64,000 nt of DNA from [Enterobacter] lignolyticus SCF1. GTDB taxonomy: Bacteria; Pseudomonadota; Gammaproteobacteria; Enterobacterales; Enterobacteriaceae. The translations under genes were made by a program, and so were the position numbers. The notes under the pieces are model-generated. The model did not search any database and was not told the DNA's origin. It worked only from the letters and a program-made list of their open reading frames with translations. The stretch is from NCBI RefSeq assembly GCF_000164865.1, contig NC_014618.1, positions 4,216,001 through 4,280,000 on the forward strand. The letters are read 5' to 3'. Positions 43,431 to 52,667 of the stretch are shown in pieces (position 1 is the first letter of the stretch; each line of letters begins with the position of its first letter).

Positions 43431-44051
43431 TTACAGAATTTCGAGCAGCTCAACGTCGAAAACCAGCGTGCTGAACGGCGGGATGGACGCGCCAGCGCCG
43501 CGCTCGCCGTAGGCGAGGCTATGCGGAATGGTCAGCTCCCATTTGGAACCAACCGGCATCAGGGTCAGCGCTTCGATCCAGCCCGGGATAACGCCGTTAA
43601 CCGGGAATTCAGCCGGTTCGCCGCGCGCAACGGAGCTGTCGAACACGGTGCCGTCAATCAGCTTACCGGTGTAGTGTACGCGGACATGGTCGGTACGGGC
43701 CGGGATAGCGCCGTCGCCCTGAGTGATAACGCGGAACTGCAGACCGGACTCCGTGCTGTTGACACCCTCTTTCTCACGGTTTTCTTCGAGGTACTTCACG
43801 CCGTCCGCGGCCATCGCCTGGAAACGTTCGCGACGTACCGCATCAGCGCGTTCGTGGATCTCGCGCAGCGCGCGGTGTACGACGTCAACCGGCACCTGCG
43901 GCTGTTTGCCTGCCAGCGCGTCGGCAATACCGGCAACCAGTGCTTCTGGCAGCAGGCCTTCCAGACCGGATTCGCTGAGTTGTTGTCCTACCTGGAGGCC
44001 GATACCGTAACTGGCCTGAGCTTCAATGGTGTCAAAAGTCGGGGTTGCCAT
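43431..44051 (-). CDS. fklB: FKBP-type peptidyl-prolyl isomerase FklB (FKBP22)
   Basis: The start is ATG 44051 (MATPTFDTIEAQASYGIGLQ), with GGAAAGAG upstream; 206 residues as in E. coli. An N-terminal dimerisation helix region (about 1-90) is followed by the FKBP domain with VRVHYTGKLIDGTVFDSS and WELTIPHSLAYGERGAGASI. It has no signal peptide, so it is cytoplasmic. Confidence 0.96.
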   Translation of the reverse strand: MATPTFDTIEAQASYGIGLQVGQQLSESGLEGLLPEALVAGIADALAGKQPQVPVDVVHRALREIHERADAVRRERFQAMAADGVKYLEENREKEGVNSTESGLQFRVITQGDGAIPARTDHVRVHYTGKLIDGTVFDSSVARGEPAEFPVNGVIPGWIEALTLMPVGSKWELTIPHSLAYGERGAGASIPPFSTLVFDVELLEIL

Positions 44052-44269
44052 GCTCTTTCCTTTCATCGGATGTAAATCAGCGGGCAGCATAGCAGTCCGA
44101 CCGCGTCGGGTAAAACTTTGTCGCAGGGAGGATGACAAATCGCAGGGAAACAGAAACAATAGGAATAACCTGCACTGACGTCACGAAAGCGGGTATTATG
44201 ACGAACATCATAGCGTTAGACATCTATACTCTATGACTGAGGAACGAGACGCGGAGCAGGAGGAGAGCC

Positions 44270-44935
44270 ATGCCCGGGCGCTTTGAACTAAAACCTACCC
44301 TGGTGAAAATCTGGCACGCACCGGACAATTTTCGCATCATGGACCCGCTGCCGCCGATGCACCGCCGCGGTATCATTGCCGGCGCCGTACTGGTGATTCT
44401 CGGCTTCCTGCTTCCCGCTGCGGATAACAGCTCCGCACCGCCGATCGGCCGCGACGCGCAGCTCGATCTGCAGTCCCAGTCTCAGCTGCAATCTTCGGCG
44501 CCGCAGGCCGTCCCGCTGCCGCCTCACGCCTCCACCCCGCCGGTTAACGATCCCGATCAGGTCGCCCCTGTCGCGCCAGAGCCGCTGCAGGATGAGCAGC
44601 CCGCCGATCAGGAGCAAAGCCAGCCGGTGGCTCAGCAGCCGCAGCGCCAGCAGTCGGCGCCCGGCATAGGGCAGCAGTGGCGTTCGTATCGCGTTGAGCC
44701 GGGCAAAACGCTGGCGCAGCTGTTTCGCGACCACAACCTGCCGCCGACCGACGTCTATTCGATGTCGCAGGTAGAAGGTGCGGGCAAGCCGCTCAGCAAC
44801 CTGCAGGCGGGACAGATGGTGCAGATTCGCCAGAACGCCAATGGCGTCGTCACCGGACTGACGATTGACGCCGGAAACGGTCAGCAGGTGCTGTTCACCC
44901 GCCAGACCGACGGCAGCTTTATCCGCGCGCGATAA
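44270..44935 (+). CDS. ytfB: cell-division-associated protein YtfB (OapA domain)
   Basis: The 221 residues begin MPGRFELKPTLVKIWHAPDN, with a cytoplasmic N-terminus, one membrane segment (about 32-52, RRGIIAGAVLVILGFLLPAA), a Gln/Pro-rich linker (about 65-135) and a C-terminal OapA/LysM-like domain (YRVEPGKTLAQLFRDHNLPP, ending FTRQTDGSFIRAR). E. coli YtfB localises to the septum and binds glycans. SD AGGAGGAGAG lies upstream. Confidence 0.93.
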   Translation: MPGRFELKPTLVKIWHAPDNFRIMDPLPPMHRRGIIAGAVLVILGFLLPAADNSSAPPIGRDAQLDLQSQSQLQSSAPQAVPLPPHASTPPVNDPDQVAPVAPEPLQDEQPADQEQSQPVAQQPQRQQSAPGIGQQWRSYRVEPGKTLAQLFRDHNLPPTDVYSMSQVEGAGKPLSNLQAGQMVQIRQNANGVVTGLTIDAGNGQQVLFTRQTDGSFIRAR

Positions 44936-44941
44936 CCCTCG

Positions 44942-44970
44942 CCCCGGCCGCAAGCGCTGCCGGGGTTGTT
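44942..44970. terminator. hairpin between convergent ytfB and DMT transporter genes
   Basis: CCCCGGC and GCCGGGG pair across ten bases, followed by TTGTT on the plus strand. Likely terminator of ytfB. Confidence 0.65.
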
Positions 44971-44974
44971 CGCC

Positions 44975-45922
44975 TCAGCGGGCCTTTTGCCCCGACTTAT
45001 TGACCCACCAGATCCCCGAACACACCAGCACCAGCGCGATGACGTACTTCCATTCGAGAATGTTCTCCCCAAGAAAGATGCTGGAGAGCACGGTACCGGC
45101 CACCGGGATCACAAAGTTAAACGGCGCAATCATGCTGACGCGGTTGTATTTGAGCAGCGTGCTCCAGAGGGCGAACGCCACCGACGACAGCAGGGTCAGA
45201 TAGCCCAGCACCGCCACCGCCGTCATGCTGTCAAACGCAAGGGTCCCACCGCTGAGGTAGCCGCCCGCCACCAGCACCGCTCCGCCGATACCCAGCTGCC
45301 AGCCGGTCATCACCGTCGGGTCGACGGTCTGGGAAATACGCTTACCGTACAGGGTCGCGGCAGAGAGAATAAACGCCGCCAGCACCACAAACCCATCCCC
45401 CAGCCAGACAAAGGAGAAATCCATCAACGAATGGTTGAAGTTCACCAGCATGACGCCGGTAAAGCCGAGAATACAGCCCAGCGTTTTGTTGTAGCTCAAC
45501 CGGTCATTCTGATAGATAAAGTGCGCCAGCAGCACGCTGAAGAAGGTGCCGGTGGCGTTCATGATCGATCCCTTCACGCCGGTGGTAAAGGCAAGACCGA
45601 TATAGAAAAAGATGTACTGGATTGTCGTCTGGGTGAAGCCCAGCAGCGCCAGCTGGCCAAACTGATGGCGGTTTAACCGCGCAATGGGTTTACGCTGCGC
45701 GAGCGCAAAAAACAGCAGCAGAAGCCCGGCAAACAGAAAGCGGTAGCCGGCAAAAATGATCTTTGAGGCAATATCGTCAGTTGCGATATGGAAGAGCTCA
45801 TAGCCATTTTTAATGGCCGGATACGAACTGCCCCACAGCAGGCAGCACAGCGTAGCCCCCGCATAGACGACTTTCCTGCGGGTAAAAAGCGGCGCTGAGG
45901 TCACCATCTCCATTGTGTTCAC
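44975..45922 (-). CDS. DMT/EamA-family transporter
   Basis: The 315-residue protein has ten membrane segments in two EamA repeats (GATLCCLLWGSSYPAIKNGY and the C-terminal PFNFVIPVAGTVLSSIFLGE). GTG 45922 and ATG 45913 are both possible starts; neither has a strong ribosome site. It is an inner-membrane exporter of unknown substrate, not part of the E. coli K-12 order that I recall here. It is convergent with ytfB. Confidence 0.85.
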   Translation of the reverse strand: MNTMEMVTSAPLFTRRKVVYAGATLCCLLWGSSYPAIKNGYELFHIATDDIASKIIFAGYRFLFAGLLLLFFALAQRKPIARLNRHQFGQLALLGFTQTTIQYIFFYIGLAFTTGVKGSIMNATGTFFSVLLAHFIYQNDRLSYNKTLGCILGFTGVMLVNFNHSLMDFSFVWLGDGFVVLAAFILSAATLYGKRISQTVDPTVMTGWQLGIGGAVLVAGGYLSGGTLAFDSMTAVAVLGYLTLLSSVAFALWSTLLKYNRVSMIAPFNFVIPVAGTVLSSIFLGENILEWKYVIALVLVCSGIWWVNKSGQKAR

Positions 45923-46018
45923 CAGAAAATAAAATCATGTTTTATTTCATTATCCGGAAATGGACGGCGAATATCTACCATACCAGAAGAAAAGCCGGGG
46001 AAGAGCAGCGCTGAAAAG

Positions 46019-46042
46019 CAAAACGCCGGCACAGGGCCGGCG
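46019..46042 (-). terminator. terminator of the rpsF-priB-rpsR-rplI operon
   Basis: On the minus strand CGCCGGC and GCCGGCG pair across five bases, followed by TTTTGCTTTTC, 26 bp after the rplI stop. Confidence 0.78.
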
Positions 46043-46067
46043 CTTCGACGTGATGACGAGTAATTAC

Positions 46068-46517
46068 TTACTCAGCAACAACGTTTACAACCAGTTTCGC
46101 GAATACTTCGCTGTGAACCTGGAAGTCCACTTCGTGCTCACCGGTGGTACGCAGAACGCCGTTCGGCAGGCGAACTTCGCTCTTGGCAACAGCAACGCCA
46201 GCAGCAGTAACTGCATCAGCGATGTCGCGAGTACCGATGGAACCGAACAGTTTACCTTCGTCGCCAGATTTGGACGCGATGGTAACGGTGCCCAGTGCGT
46301 TGATTGACTCAGCGCGAGCGTTAGCAGCGGCCAGAACGTCAGCCAGTTTGGCTTCCAGTTCAGCGCGACGTGCTTCGAAATATTCAACGTTTTTCTTGGT
46401 TGCCGGAACAGCTTTGCCCTGCGGAACCAGGAAGTTACGAGCGTAGCCCGCTTTAACGTTAACCTGATCACCCAGGCTGCCCAGGTTTGCTACTTTATCA
46501 AGCAGAATAACTTGCAT
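46068..46517 (-). CDS. rplI: 50S ribosomal protein L9
   Basis: The 149 residues begin MQVILLDKVANLGSLGDQVN and show the L9 signature (GYARNFLVPQGKAVPATKKN) in the N-terminal rRNA-binding domain, a long central helix and a C-terminal domain ending KLVVNVVAE. Last gene of the S6-PriB-S18-L9 operon. Confidence 0.98.
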   Translation of the reverse strand: MQVILLDKVANLGSLGDQVNVKAGYARNFLVPQGKAVPATKKNVEYFEARRAELEAKLADVLAAANARAESINALGTVTIASKSGDEGKLFGSIGTRDIADAVTAAGVAVAKSEVRLPNGVLRTTGEHEVDFQVHSEVFAKLVVNVVAE

Positions 46518-46556
46518 TACCTTATCCTCTTAAAGTCGTTAATAGACAGCGGCCGA

Positions 46557-46784
46557 TTACTGATGACGATCGGTATACGGCAGCAGGGACAGGTAGCGAG
46601 CGCGCTTGATGCAGCGAGCCAGCTGACGCTGGTATTTTGCACGAGTACCGGTGATACGGCTCGGGACAATTTTACCGCTTTCGGTAATGTAGTTTTTCAA
46701 CGTTGCGATATCTTTGTAATCAATCTCAACAACGCCTTCCGCGGTGAAACGGCAGAACTTGCGACGACGGAAATAACGTGCCAT
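46557..46784 (-). CDS. rpsR: 30S ribosomal protein S18
   Basis: The 75 residues ([20 protein letters not shown]) are basic, with the S18 signature [20 protein letters not shown]. It binds S6 on the platform of the 30S subunit. It lies between priB (4 bp upstream) and rplI. Confidence 0.98.
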
Positions 46785-46788
46785 TTGG

Positions 46789-47103
46789 CTAGTCTCCAGA
46801 ATCTATCAATTCAATCTGCTCGGCATGCAGTACCATTTTGCTCAGGCCATTTCGCGCCTTGTGGCAGCTGATAAAGCCATGAACGGTAACCTGCGAGCCG
46901 ACCGTTATACTGTGAGTAATGGCCTGGTTCTCATGTCCGCTGATTATGACGGGCATTTGGCACCACGCCTGCCGGTGAAAACCGGCTTCCTCCTGCATCG
47001 AACGGTGCTCAAGCACGAACTGGCAGTGAGGAATTCCTGATGGGCTGACCTTTCGAAGGGGCATCCTGCACACGGTGCCGGATAACGCCAGACGGTTGGC
47101 CAT
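46789..47103 (-). CDS. priB: primosomal replication protein N (PriB)
   Basis: The start is ATG 47103 ([20 protein letters not shown]), giving 104 residues as in E. coli; a TTG one codon earlier is less likely. It is a dimeric OB-fold single-strand DNA-binding protein of the PriA-PriB-DnaT restart primosome ([20 protein letters not shown]). It starts six bases after the rpsF stop and shows little ribosome site, so it is probably translated by coupling. Confidence 0.97.
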
Positions 47104-47109
47104 CAAGGA

Positions 47110-47505
47110 TTACTCTTCAGAATCCCCAGCATCAGCATCATCTGCGGTTTCGTTTGCGAAATCATCGCGACGCTCACGGCGCTCGTCTTTCGCTTTAACC
47201 ATCGGAGATGCTTCGGTAACAGCGTGCTTAGTACGCATTACCATGCTACGGATAACGGCATCGTTGAAGCGGAAGTTAGTTTCCAGCTCATCGATAACTT
47301 CCTGCGAAGCTTCAACGTTCAGCAGAACGTAGTGCGCTTTGTGCAGTTTGTTGATCGGGTAAGCCAGCTGACGGCGGCCCCAGTCTTCCAGACGGTGGAT
47401 CTTGCCTTCTGCTGCAGTGATTGCACCAGTGTAGCGCTCGATCATACCCGGAACCTGTTCGCTCTGGTCAGGATGGACCATAAAAACGATTTCGTAATGA
47501 CGCAT
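47110..47505 (-). CDS. rpsF: 30S ribosomal protein S6
   Basis: The 131 residues begin MRHYEIVFMVHPDQSEQVPG. The C-terminus ends with an acidic tail (DDFANETADDADAGDSEE), the substrate of RimK glutamylation. S6 pairs with S18, and the S6:S18 pair is expected to control this operon through the leader. SD TAAGGAG precedes the start. Confidence 0.98.
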   Translation of the reverse strand: MRHYEIVFMVHPDQSEQVPGMIERYTGAITAAEGKIHRLEDWGRRQLAYPINKLHKAHYVLLNVEASQEVIDELETNFRFNDAVIRSMVMRTKHAVTEASPMVKAKDERRERRDDFANETADDADAGDSEE

Positions 47506-47599
47506 CGAATTGCTCCTTACGGATTATTCAGCCTCCTGTCTGGGTCAGCCGCGGCCCGGGGAGGCAAGGAACGTGGTTAAAAGGCGGCTGAAAAATTGA
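47506..47599 (-). promoter_or_regulatory. rpsF leader, probable S6:S18 regulatory RNA
   Basis: The minus-strand leader contains GGGCCGCGGCTGACCCAGAC and AGGAGGCTG, able to form the stem with an exposed CCG loop that S6:S18 recognises in E. coli. It spans from the predicted transcription start to the rpsF ATG. Confidence 0.6.
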
Positions 47600-47605
47600 C
47601 GCGTC

Positions 47606-47634
47606 ATTCTACTTGCGCCCCCCAGGAAACTCAA
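47606..47634 (-). promoter_or_regulatory. rpsF operon promoter
   Basis: The minus strand shows TTGAGT (47629-47634), a 17-bp spacer and TAGAAT (47606-47611). The rest of the 338-bp rpsF-yjfY gap (up to 47843) holds AT-rich sequence and no gene that I can see. Confidence 0.75.
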
Positions 47635-47843
47635 GGCCATTGCGCAAAAAATTCGCACAAAGCGCAAAGCCGTATGAAATCGCTGACTTAAAATTAATTA
47701 ACAAGGGAATCGCGATTTTTTTGAACAACTGCATCAGAAATGGTCGCGAATCGCCAGGACAGGAGCGATTACACTTAAATCAGACCTTATCTGACCACAG
47801 AAGGAGCCCCCTCAACGTAGCAGGCTGTAGTGGAGTGATCATC

Positions 47844-48119
47844 ATGAAAAACATCGCAATTGCCGTAATGGCCGCGATTTTGCTTAGTGCAAACGCGATG
47901 GCAGCCATCAAAATAGACGGTCGTCAGGCCCAAAACATGGACGATGTGCGTAGCTTAGGCGTTATTTACATCAATCATAACATCGCCACTGAAAGCGAAG
48001 CCATTCAGGCCCTGAGTGAAGAGAGCGACGCCCGAGGCGCCAGATTCTATCACCCAATATTGATACACGAACCCGGCAGTAACGGCGTTATCCACGCCAG
48101 CGCTGACGTTTACCGCTAG
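47844..48119 (+). CDS. yjfY: DUF1471 (YhcN/BhsA-type) periplasmic protein YjfY
   Basis: The 91 residues have a signal peptide MKNIAIAVMAAILLSANAMA then A, and a DUF1471 domain (GVIYINHNIATESEAIQALS, ending HASADVYR). They match E. coli YjfY. The family takes part in stress response and biofilm formation. A strong terminator follows. It is convergent with ulaF. Confidence 0.92.
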   Translation: MKNIAIAVMAAILLSANAMAAIKIDGRQAQNMDDVRSLGVIYINHNIATESEAIQALSEESDARGARFYHPILIHEPGSNGVIHASADVYR

Positions 48120-48161
48120 CACCAGGAAACACCCATTAAAACATTACCATCATTATATTTT

Positions 48162-48187
48162 GCCCCCTTCATGGGGGCTTTTTTTCG
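48162..48187 (+). terminator. rho-independent terminator of yjfY
   Basis: GCCCCC and GGGGGC pair around a short loop and are followed by seven T. Next to it GGCTCCGGAGC occurs twice (48204-48214 and 48243-48253) before the ulaF stop. Confidence 0.85.
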
Positions 48188-48258
48188 CCCGCAAGAAAAG
48201 TAAGGCTCCGGAGCCGGACCGGTACATCCCCACGATGAACGCGGCTCCGGAGCGCTTA

Positions 48259-48945
48259 TCATTTTTGCCCGTAGTAGGCGTCAGGCCCGTGCTTACGCAT
48301 GAAGTGCTTATGCATCAAATAGCTGTCGATAGCATGAAGCTGTGGGTTAATCCCGCGGGCGATCCACGCCATGCGCGCGACTTCCTCCATAACGACGGCA
48401 TTATGCACCGCGTCATGGGCATCTTTCCCCCAGGCGAACGGCCCGTGCTGATATACCACGATTCCCGGCGTGTGCAGCGGCTCACGGTCGCCCAGCGTTT
48501 CAATGATGACCTTACCGGTATTGAGCTCGTACTCGCCCTGCACCTCCGCTTCGCTCAGCGCCCGCGTACAGGGGATATCGCCAAAGAAGTAGTCCGCATG
48601 CGTCGTGCCGAGCGCCGGAATCGCCAGACCCGCCTGCGCCCACGCGGTAGCGTGCGTGGAGTGGGTATGCACCACTCCGCCGAGCGTCGGATAACGCCGG
48701 TAAAGCGCCAGATGCGTAGCGGTATCCGAGGAGGGACGCCACTTCCCGTCCACCACCCGACCTTCCAGATCCACCACCACCATGTCTTCCGCCTGCATGG
48801 CGTCATACGCCACGCCGCTGGGCTTGATGACCACCAGCCCGCGCGCGCGATCGACAGCGCTGACGTTGCCCCAGGTGAAGGTCACCAGCCCGTAGCGCGG
48901 TAAATCCATATTGGCTTCAAACACCTGCTGTTTAAGCTCACGCAT
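48259..48945 (-). CDS. ulaF: L-ribulose-5-phosphate 4-epimerase UlaF
   Basis: The start is ATG 48945; 228 residues. Class II aldolase-fold zinc enzyme (GGVVHTHSTHATAWAQAGLA gives the His ligands). It converts L-ribulose-5-phosphate to D-xylulose-5-phosphate, the last step of L-ascorbate catabolism. Start and ulaE stop share one base (TAATG), so it is translationally coupled. Confidence 0.97.
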   Translation of the reverse strand: MRELKQQVFEANMDLPRYGLVTFTWGNVSAVDRARGLVVIKPSGVAYDAMQAEDMVVVDLEGRVVDGKWRPSSDTATHLALYRRYPTLGGVVHTHSTHATAWAQAGLAIPALGTTHADYFFGDIPCTRALSEAEVQGEYELNTGKVIIETLGDREPLHTPGIVVYQHGPFAWGKDAHDAVHNAVVMEEVARMAWIARGINPQLHAIDSYLMHKHFMRKHGPDAYYGQK

Positions 48946-49799
48946 TATGCCGCCTCCACTAAGCCCGCTTTTGCCATCCGGGCAAGCACCCAGTCGCGCG
49001 CGTTGGCGACTTCCTGCGCCGGGTCGTCCGCCGTTTCGCTCCACATCTCAATCAGATAAGGCCCGCAATAGCCGCTCTGTTTAAGGGTGCGGAAGCACTG
49101 CTCAAAATCCACCACCCCGGCGCCGAACGGTACGTTTTTAAAGACGCCCGGACGAGTGTCCTTCACATGCACCGCCACGATATGCCCGATGCCCGCCTGC
49201 AGCTCCATCTGCACGTCGTTGTCCCAGGCCGACAGGTTGCCGATATCCGGGTAGAGCTGAAACCAGGGGTTATTCAGGTAATGCGCGTAGCCCAACGCTT
49301 TGCTGATCGAGTTCATTAACGGGTAGTCCATGATCTCCATCGCCAGCGTCACCTGCGCGCGGCTGGCCATGTTGACGCTCGCCTTCAGTCCGTCGCGAAA
49401 ACGGCGGCGCGTTTCGTCATTGGCCTGCTGATAGTAAACGTCGTAGCCGGCAAGCTGGATAACGCGAATACCGGTATCCTGGGCAAACTGGATAGCTTTG
49501 CGCATGATAGCCAGCCCCTGAGCGCGCACGGCGTCATCTTCGCTGCCCAACGGGAAGCGGCGGTGGGCGGAAAGGCACATGGACGAGACGCGCACCCCGG
49601 TTTCCGCCATCGCCCTGACCAGCGAAAGCCGCTGTTCGGTATCCCAGTCGAGACGCGAGAGGCGCTCGTCGGTTTCATCAACAGACATCTCAACGAAGTC
49701 AAAGCCCAGCGATTGCGCCAGCCGCAGGCGCTCCAGCCAGCACTCCCCGGCGGGGAGCGCTTTTTCGTAGATGCCGAGCGGGAACTGTTTTGACAGCAT
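48945..49799 (-). CDS. ulaE: L-xylulose-5-phosphate 3-epimerase UlaE
   Basis: The 284 residues (MLSKQFPLGIYEKALPAGEC) form an AP-endonuclease-like TIM barrel with FVEMSVDETDERLSRLDW and LAMEIMDYPLMNS. It makes L-ribulose-5-phosphate in the ascorbate pathway. Length equals E. coli UlaE. Confidence 0.97.
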   Translation of the reverse strand: MLSKQFPLGIYEKALPAGECWLERLRLAQSLGFDFVEMSVDETDERLSRLDWDTEQRLSLVRAMAETGVRVSSMCLSAHRRFPLGSEDDAVRAQGLAIMRKAIQFAQDTGIRVIQLAGYDVYYQQANDETRRRFRDGLKASVNMASRAQVTLAMEIMDYPLMNSISKALGYAHYLNNPWFQLYPDIGNLSAWDNDVQMELQAGIGHIVAVHVKDTRPGVFKNVPFGAGVVDFEQCFRTLKQSGYCGPYLIEMWSETADDPAQEVANARDWVLARMAKAGLVEAA

Positions 49800-49808
49800 A
49801 ACCGCTCC

Positions 49809-50459
49809 TTAACCCCAGAGCTGGGCGATGGAGCGCTTGAACTGACGCGCCGCTTCAACCGGAGAGGCCGCGTCGCGAATGCTGCGGCCCGCGATGAAGA
49901 CGTGAATCGGAATGCCTTTGAACAGCGGCAGGTCCTCCAGCGCCAGCCCGCCGGTGACGGTGACCTTAAAGCCCATATCCGCCAGACGCTTGATAGCACT
50001 TATATCCGCCTCGCCCCAGGCGACGCCTGCGGCCTGCGCGTCGCGGCTGCGGTGATATACCACCTGCTGAATGCCGGCATCGCGCCACTCCTGCGCCTGC
50101 TCCCAGGTCCAGAAGCCGGTCAGTTCGATCTGCACGTCGCCGTTAAACTCTTTCGCCACGTCCAGCGCGCCTTTGGCGGTGTTGATATCGGCACAGCAGA
50201 TGACCGTGACCCAGTCGGCGTTGGCTTCAAAACACATACGGGAAAGGATCTTGCCCGCATCGGCGATTTTGGCGTCCGCCAGCACGATTTTGTGCGGATA
50301 CAGCGCTTTCAGGTCGCGCACCGCGCGTACGCCTTCGCCCACGCACAGGATAGTGCCCACTTCGATGATGTCGACCTCTTCGGCAATCAGACGGGTGGTT
50401 TCGTAAGCGTGAGACAGCGTCTGGTTATCCAGCGCGACCTGCAACATTGGTAATGACAT
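49809..50459 (-). CDS. ulaD: 3-keto-L-gulonate-6-phosphate decarboxylase UlaD
   Basis: The 216 residues (MSLPMLQVALDNQTLSHAYE) belong to the OMP-decarboxylase suprafamily; the metal/catalytic DAKIADAGKI and the later VTVTGGLALEDL are present. It converts 3-keto-L-gulonate-6-phosphate to L-xylulose-5-phosphate. Confidence 0.97.
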   Translation of the reverse strand: MSLPMLQVALDNQTLSHAYETTRLIAEEVDIIEVGTILCVGEGVRAVRDLKALYPHKIVLADAKIADAGKILSRMCFEANADWVTVICCADINTAKGALDVAKEFNGDVQIELTGFWTWEQAQEWRDAGIQQVVYHRSRDAQAAGVAWGEADISAIKRLADMGFKVTVTGGLALEDLPLFKGIPIHVFIAGRSIRDAASPVEAARQFKRSIAQLWG

Positions 50460-50471
50460 TTCAACTCTCCC

Positions 50472-50939
50472 TTACACTGCCGCCGCAGTGGCGTTATCAA
50501 TTAAATCCAGCACTTCCTGCTCGGTGCGGCAGGCGCGTAAACGGTCAAAATTGGCTTCATCATCAAACAGATTGACGATCTGCATAATGCCCACCTCCTG
50601 GTGGGTATTGGCATCAACCGCCGCCATGGTGATGAGGATGTCGACCGGGTCGTTATCCTCGTGGTTAAACACCAGCGGCGTTTTCAGCGTCACCAGCGCA
50701 AACCCGGTTTTTTTCACCCCCTCCTCCGGGCGGCCGTGCGGCATCGCCAGCCCCGGCGCGATCACGAAATAGGGGCCATGCTGCGCAACGCCGTCAAGAA
50801 TGGCCTGGTAGTAACGCGGCTCGACAACGTCAGCCTTAACCAGCAGATCCACGCTCAGCTTTACCGCTTCCTGCCAGCTGCTGGCCTCGGCCTGTAAAAG
50901 GATGGAGTGGTTGTCCGCCAGCGAATCACGAAGTTTCAT
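50472..50939 (-). CDS. ulaC: L-ascorbate PTS EIIA component UlaC
   Basis: The 155-residue mannitol-type EIIA has the phospho-His in APGLAMPHGRPEEGVKKTGF. It passes phosphate from HPr to UlaB. It follows ulaB by nine bases and precedes ulaD by 12 bp. Confidence 0.97.
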   Translation of the reverse strand: MKLRDSLADNHSILLQAEASSWQEAVKLSVDLLVKADVVEPRYYQAILDGVAQHGPYFVIAPGLAMPHGRPEEGVKKTGFALVTLKTPLVFNHEDNDPVDILITMAAVDANTHQEVGIMQIVNLFDDEANFDRLRACRTEQEVLDLIDNATAAAV

Positions 50940-50948
50940 ATGGCGTCC

Positions 50949-51254
50949 TTACTTCACGTCTTGTGGGAAATGCTCTTTGATCACTTCCAGCAGCTTTGGC
51001 CCAAAATCTGCGGGCGACAGCATGTTGCGCACGCCCACCACATATTTATTGCCGGACACGCTGATCTCGCCGGCGATATGGGTGGAGGCGATGATGATGT
51101 CCGCGCCGCTCAGTTCACTTTTGTATTCACCTACCGCACAGCTGTTCACCGTGTGGTCGATATTTGACTGGGTTAAAAACTGGTCCACTTTCATCTTCAT
51201 AATCATGGAGCTGCCTTGCCCATTGCCACATACAGCCAGGATACGTACGGTCAT
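50949..51254 (-). CDS. ulaB: L-ascorbate PTS EIIB component UlaB
   Basis: The start is ATG 51254 with TAAGGAG upstream (a TTG two codons earlier is less likely); 101 residues. The phospho-Cys is Cys9 in RILAVCGNGQGSSMIMKMK. It phosphorylates ascorbate during transport by UlaA. Confidence 0.97.
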   Translation of the reverse strand: MTVRILAVCGNGQGSSMIMKMKVDQFLTQSNIDHTVNSCAVGEYKSELSGADIIIASTHIAGEISVSGNKYVVGVRNMLSPADFGPKLLEVIKEHFPQDVK

Positions 51255-51269
51255 AATCAAAACTCCTTA

Positions 51270-52667
51270 TTAAGCAGAGTGTTCTGCCAGTTGTTTTTCT
51301 GTGTCTTCTTCAGCACGCAGCGAGCGTCCGGCGAAGAACATATAAGCCAGTGCGATAATCAGAATAACGGCCATAAACGCGATGCCGACGGAGGCGAAGC
51401 CCTGCATCATCGGCGGCGCCAGAATTGACCAGTCGGCCATGCCCATCCAGGCGCTCATTCCGGTGAGTTTTACCGCCCAGACGCAGCCGAAGATTTCAAT
51501 CATGCCCATCACCAGGCAAATCTTGAGCGCTGCGCGCCAGCCGCCGAAGTGGTTGGCAAAAACGCCGATGGTGGCGTTGGAGAAGAACATCGGGATAAAG
51601 CCCGGGATGATGAGAATAGAAGAGCCGCAACCGACCAGAATGCCAACGGCGATCAGCTGGCCGATAGTGCCCCACATAAAGCCCCAGACCACCGCGTTTG
51701 GCGCGAAGCTGTAAATTGCCGCGCAGTCGATCGCCAGCACGGCACCGGGGATCAGGCGCTGGGAGATACCGTTAAAGGCTTCGGAGAGTTCGGCGACGAA
51801 CATGCGCACGCCCTGGGTAATGATGAAAATCGCGACGGCGAACGAGAAACCGGTCTGCAGGATATAGACCGTCCAGTGGGTTTTACCGGCCATCGCTTGC
51901 ACGGTGTTGATGCCGAAGGAGAGCAGAATGGCGCCGAAGAAAATCGTCATCACAATGGCGGTGGAGACGATGTTGTCATGGAAGATGTTCAACCAGCCCG
52001 GCAGCTTAAGATCCTCAACGCTCTCCTCTTTTTTCCCCAGATACGGGGCGATTTTATACGCAATCCATGAGGCGAACTGCTGCTGGTGGCCGATGGAAAA
52101 ACCGCAGCCGTCGGTCACTTCCTGGGTCGGCTTGTACATCATATTGGAGGTGATGCCCCAGTACAGGGAGACCAGAATCGCCGTACAGATAATGGTGGTC
52201 CACATCGGGTAGCCGAAGATATAGAGGGAGACCGCAATCAGCCCCGCCTGCTGGAACATGATGTGGCCGGTCAGCATGATGGTGCGAATGCCGGTGATCC
52301 GCCGCAGCAGGACGTAACAGATGTTCAGCGCCAGCGCCAACAGCACCGCATATCCCACCCAGCTGTAGGCATCTCCCATCCGTTCAATGGTCGCCATCAT
52401 CGACGCGTAGGTATCCGAGATTGCGCCGTTGATGCCGTACACTTCCGACATTTTCGCCACCACCGGTTTAAAGGTGCTGGTGAGAATGCCGGAACCTGCC
52501 TGCAGCAGCATAAAACCGATAATGGTTTTGATTGTACCTTTGATGATTACGCTGATGCTTTTTCGCAGCAGGATATAGCCAAGGCAGGTCACGATCCCCA
52601 ACAACAGCGGGGCGTTGGTCATGACCTGGTTAAAGAACACGGTAAAGATGTTGTAGAGGATCTCCAT
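51270..52667 (-). CDS. ulaA: L-ascorbate PTS EIIC permease UlaA
   Basis: The start is ATG 52667 (MEILYNIFTVFFNQVMTNAP); 465 residues as in E. coli, with about 11 membrane segments. The SGAT/Ula-family segments SIGHQQQFASWIAYKIAPYL and IIPGFIPMFFSNATIGVFAN are present. It is the inner-membrane ascorbate channel and the first gene of ulaABCDEF. Confidence 0.97.
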   Translation of the reverse strand: MEILYNIFTVFFNQVMTNAPLLLGIVTCLGYILLRKSISVIIKGTIKTIIGFMLLQAGSGILTSTFKPVVAKMSEVYGINGAISDTYASMMATIERMGDAYSWVGYAVLLALALNICYVLLRRITGIRTIMLTGHIMFQQAGLIAVSLYIFGYPMWTTIICTAILVSLYWGITSNMMYKPTQEVTDGCGFSIGHQQQFASWIAYKIAPYLGKKEESVEDLKLPGWLNIFHDNIVSTAIVMTIFFGAILLSFGINTVQAMAGKTHWTVYILQTGFSFAVAIFIITQGVRMFVAELSEAFNGISQRLIPGAVLAIDCAAIYSFAPNAVVWGFMWGTIGQLIAVGILVGCGSSILIIPGFIPMFFSNATIGVFANHFGGWRAALKICLVMGMIEIFGCVWAVKLTGMSAWMGMADWSILAPPMMQGFASVGIAFMAVILIIALAYMFFAGRSLRAEEDTEKQLAEHSA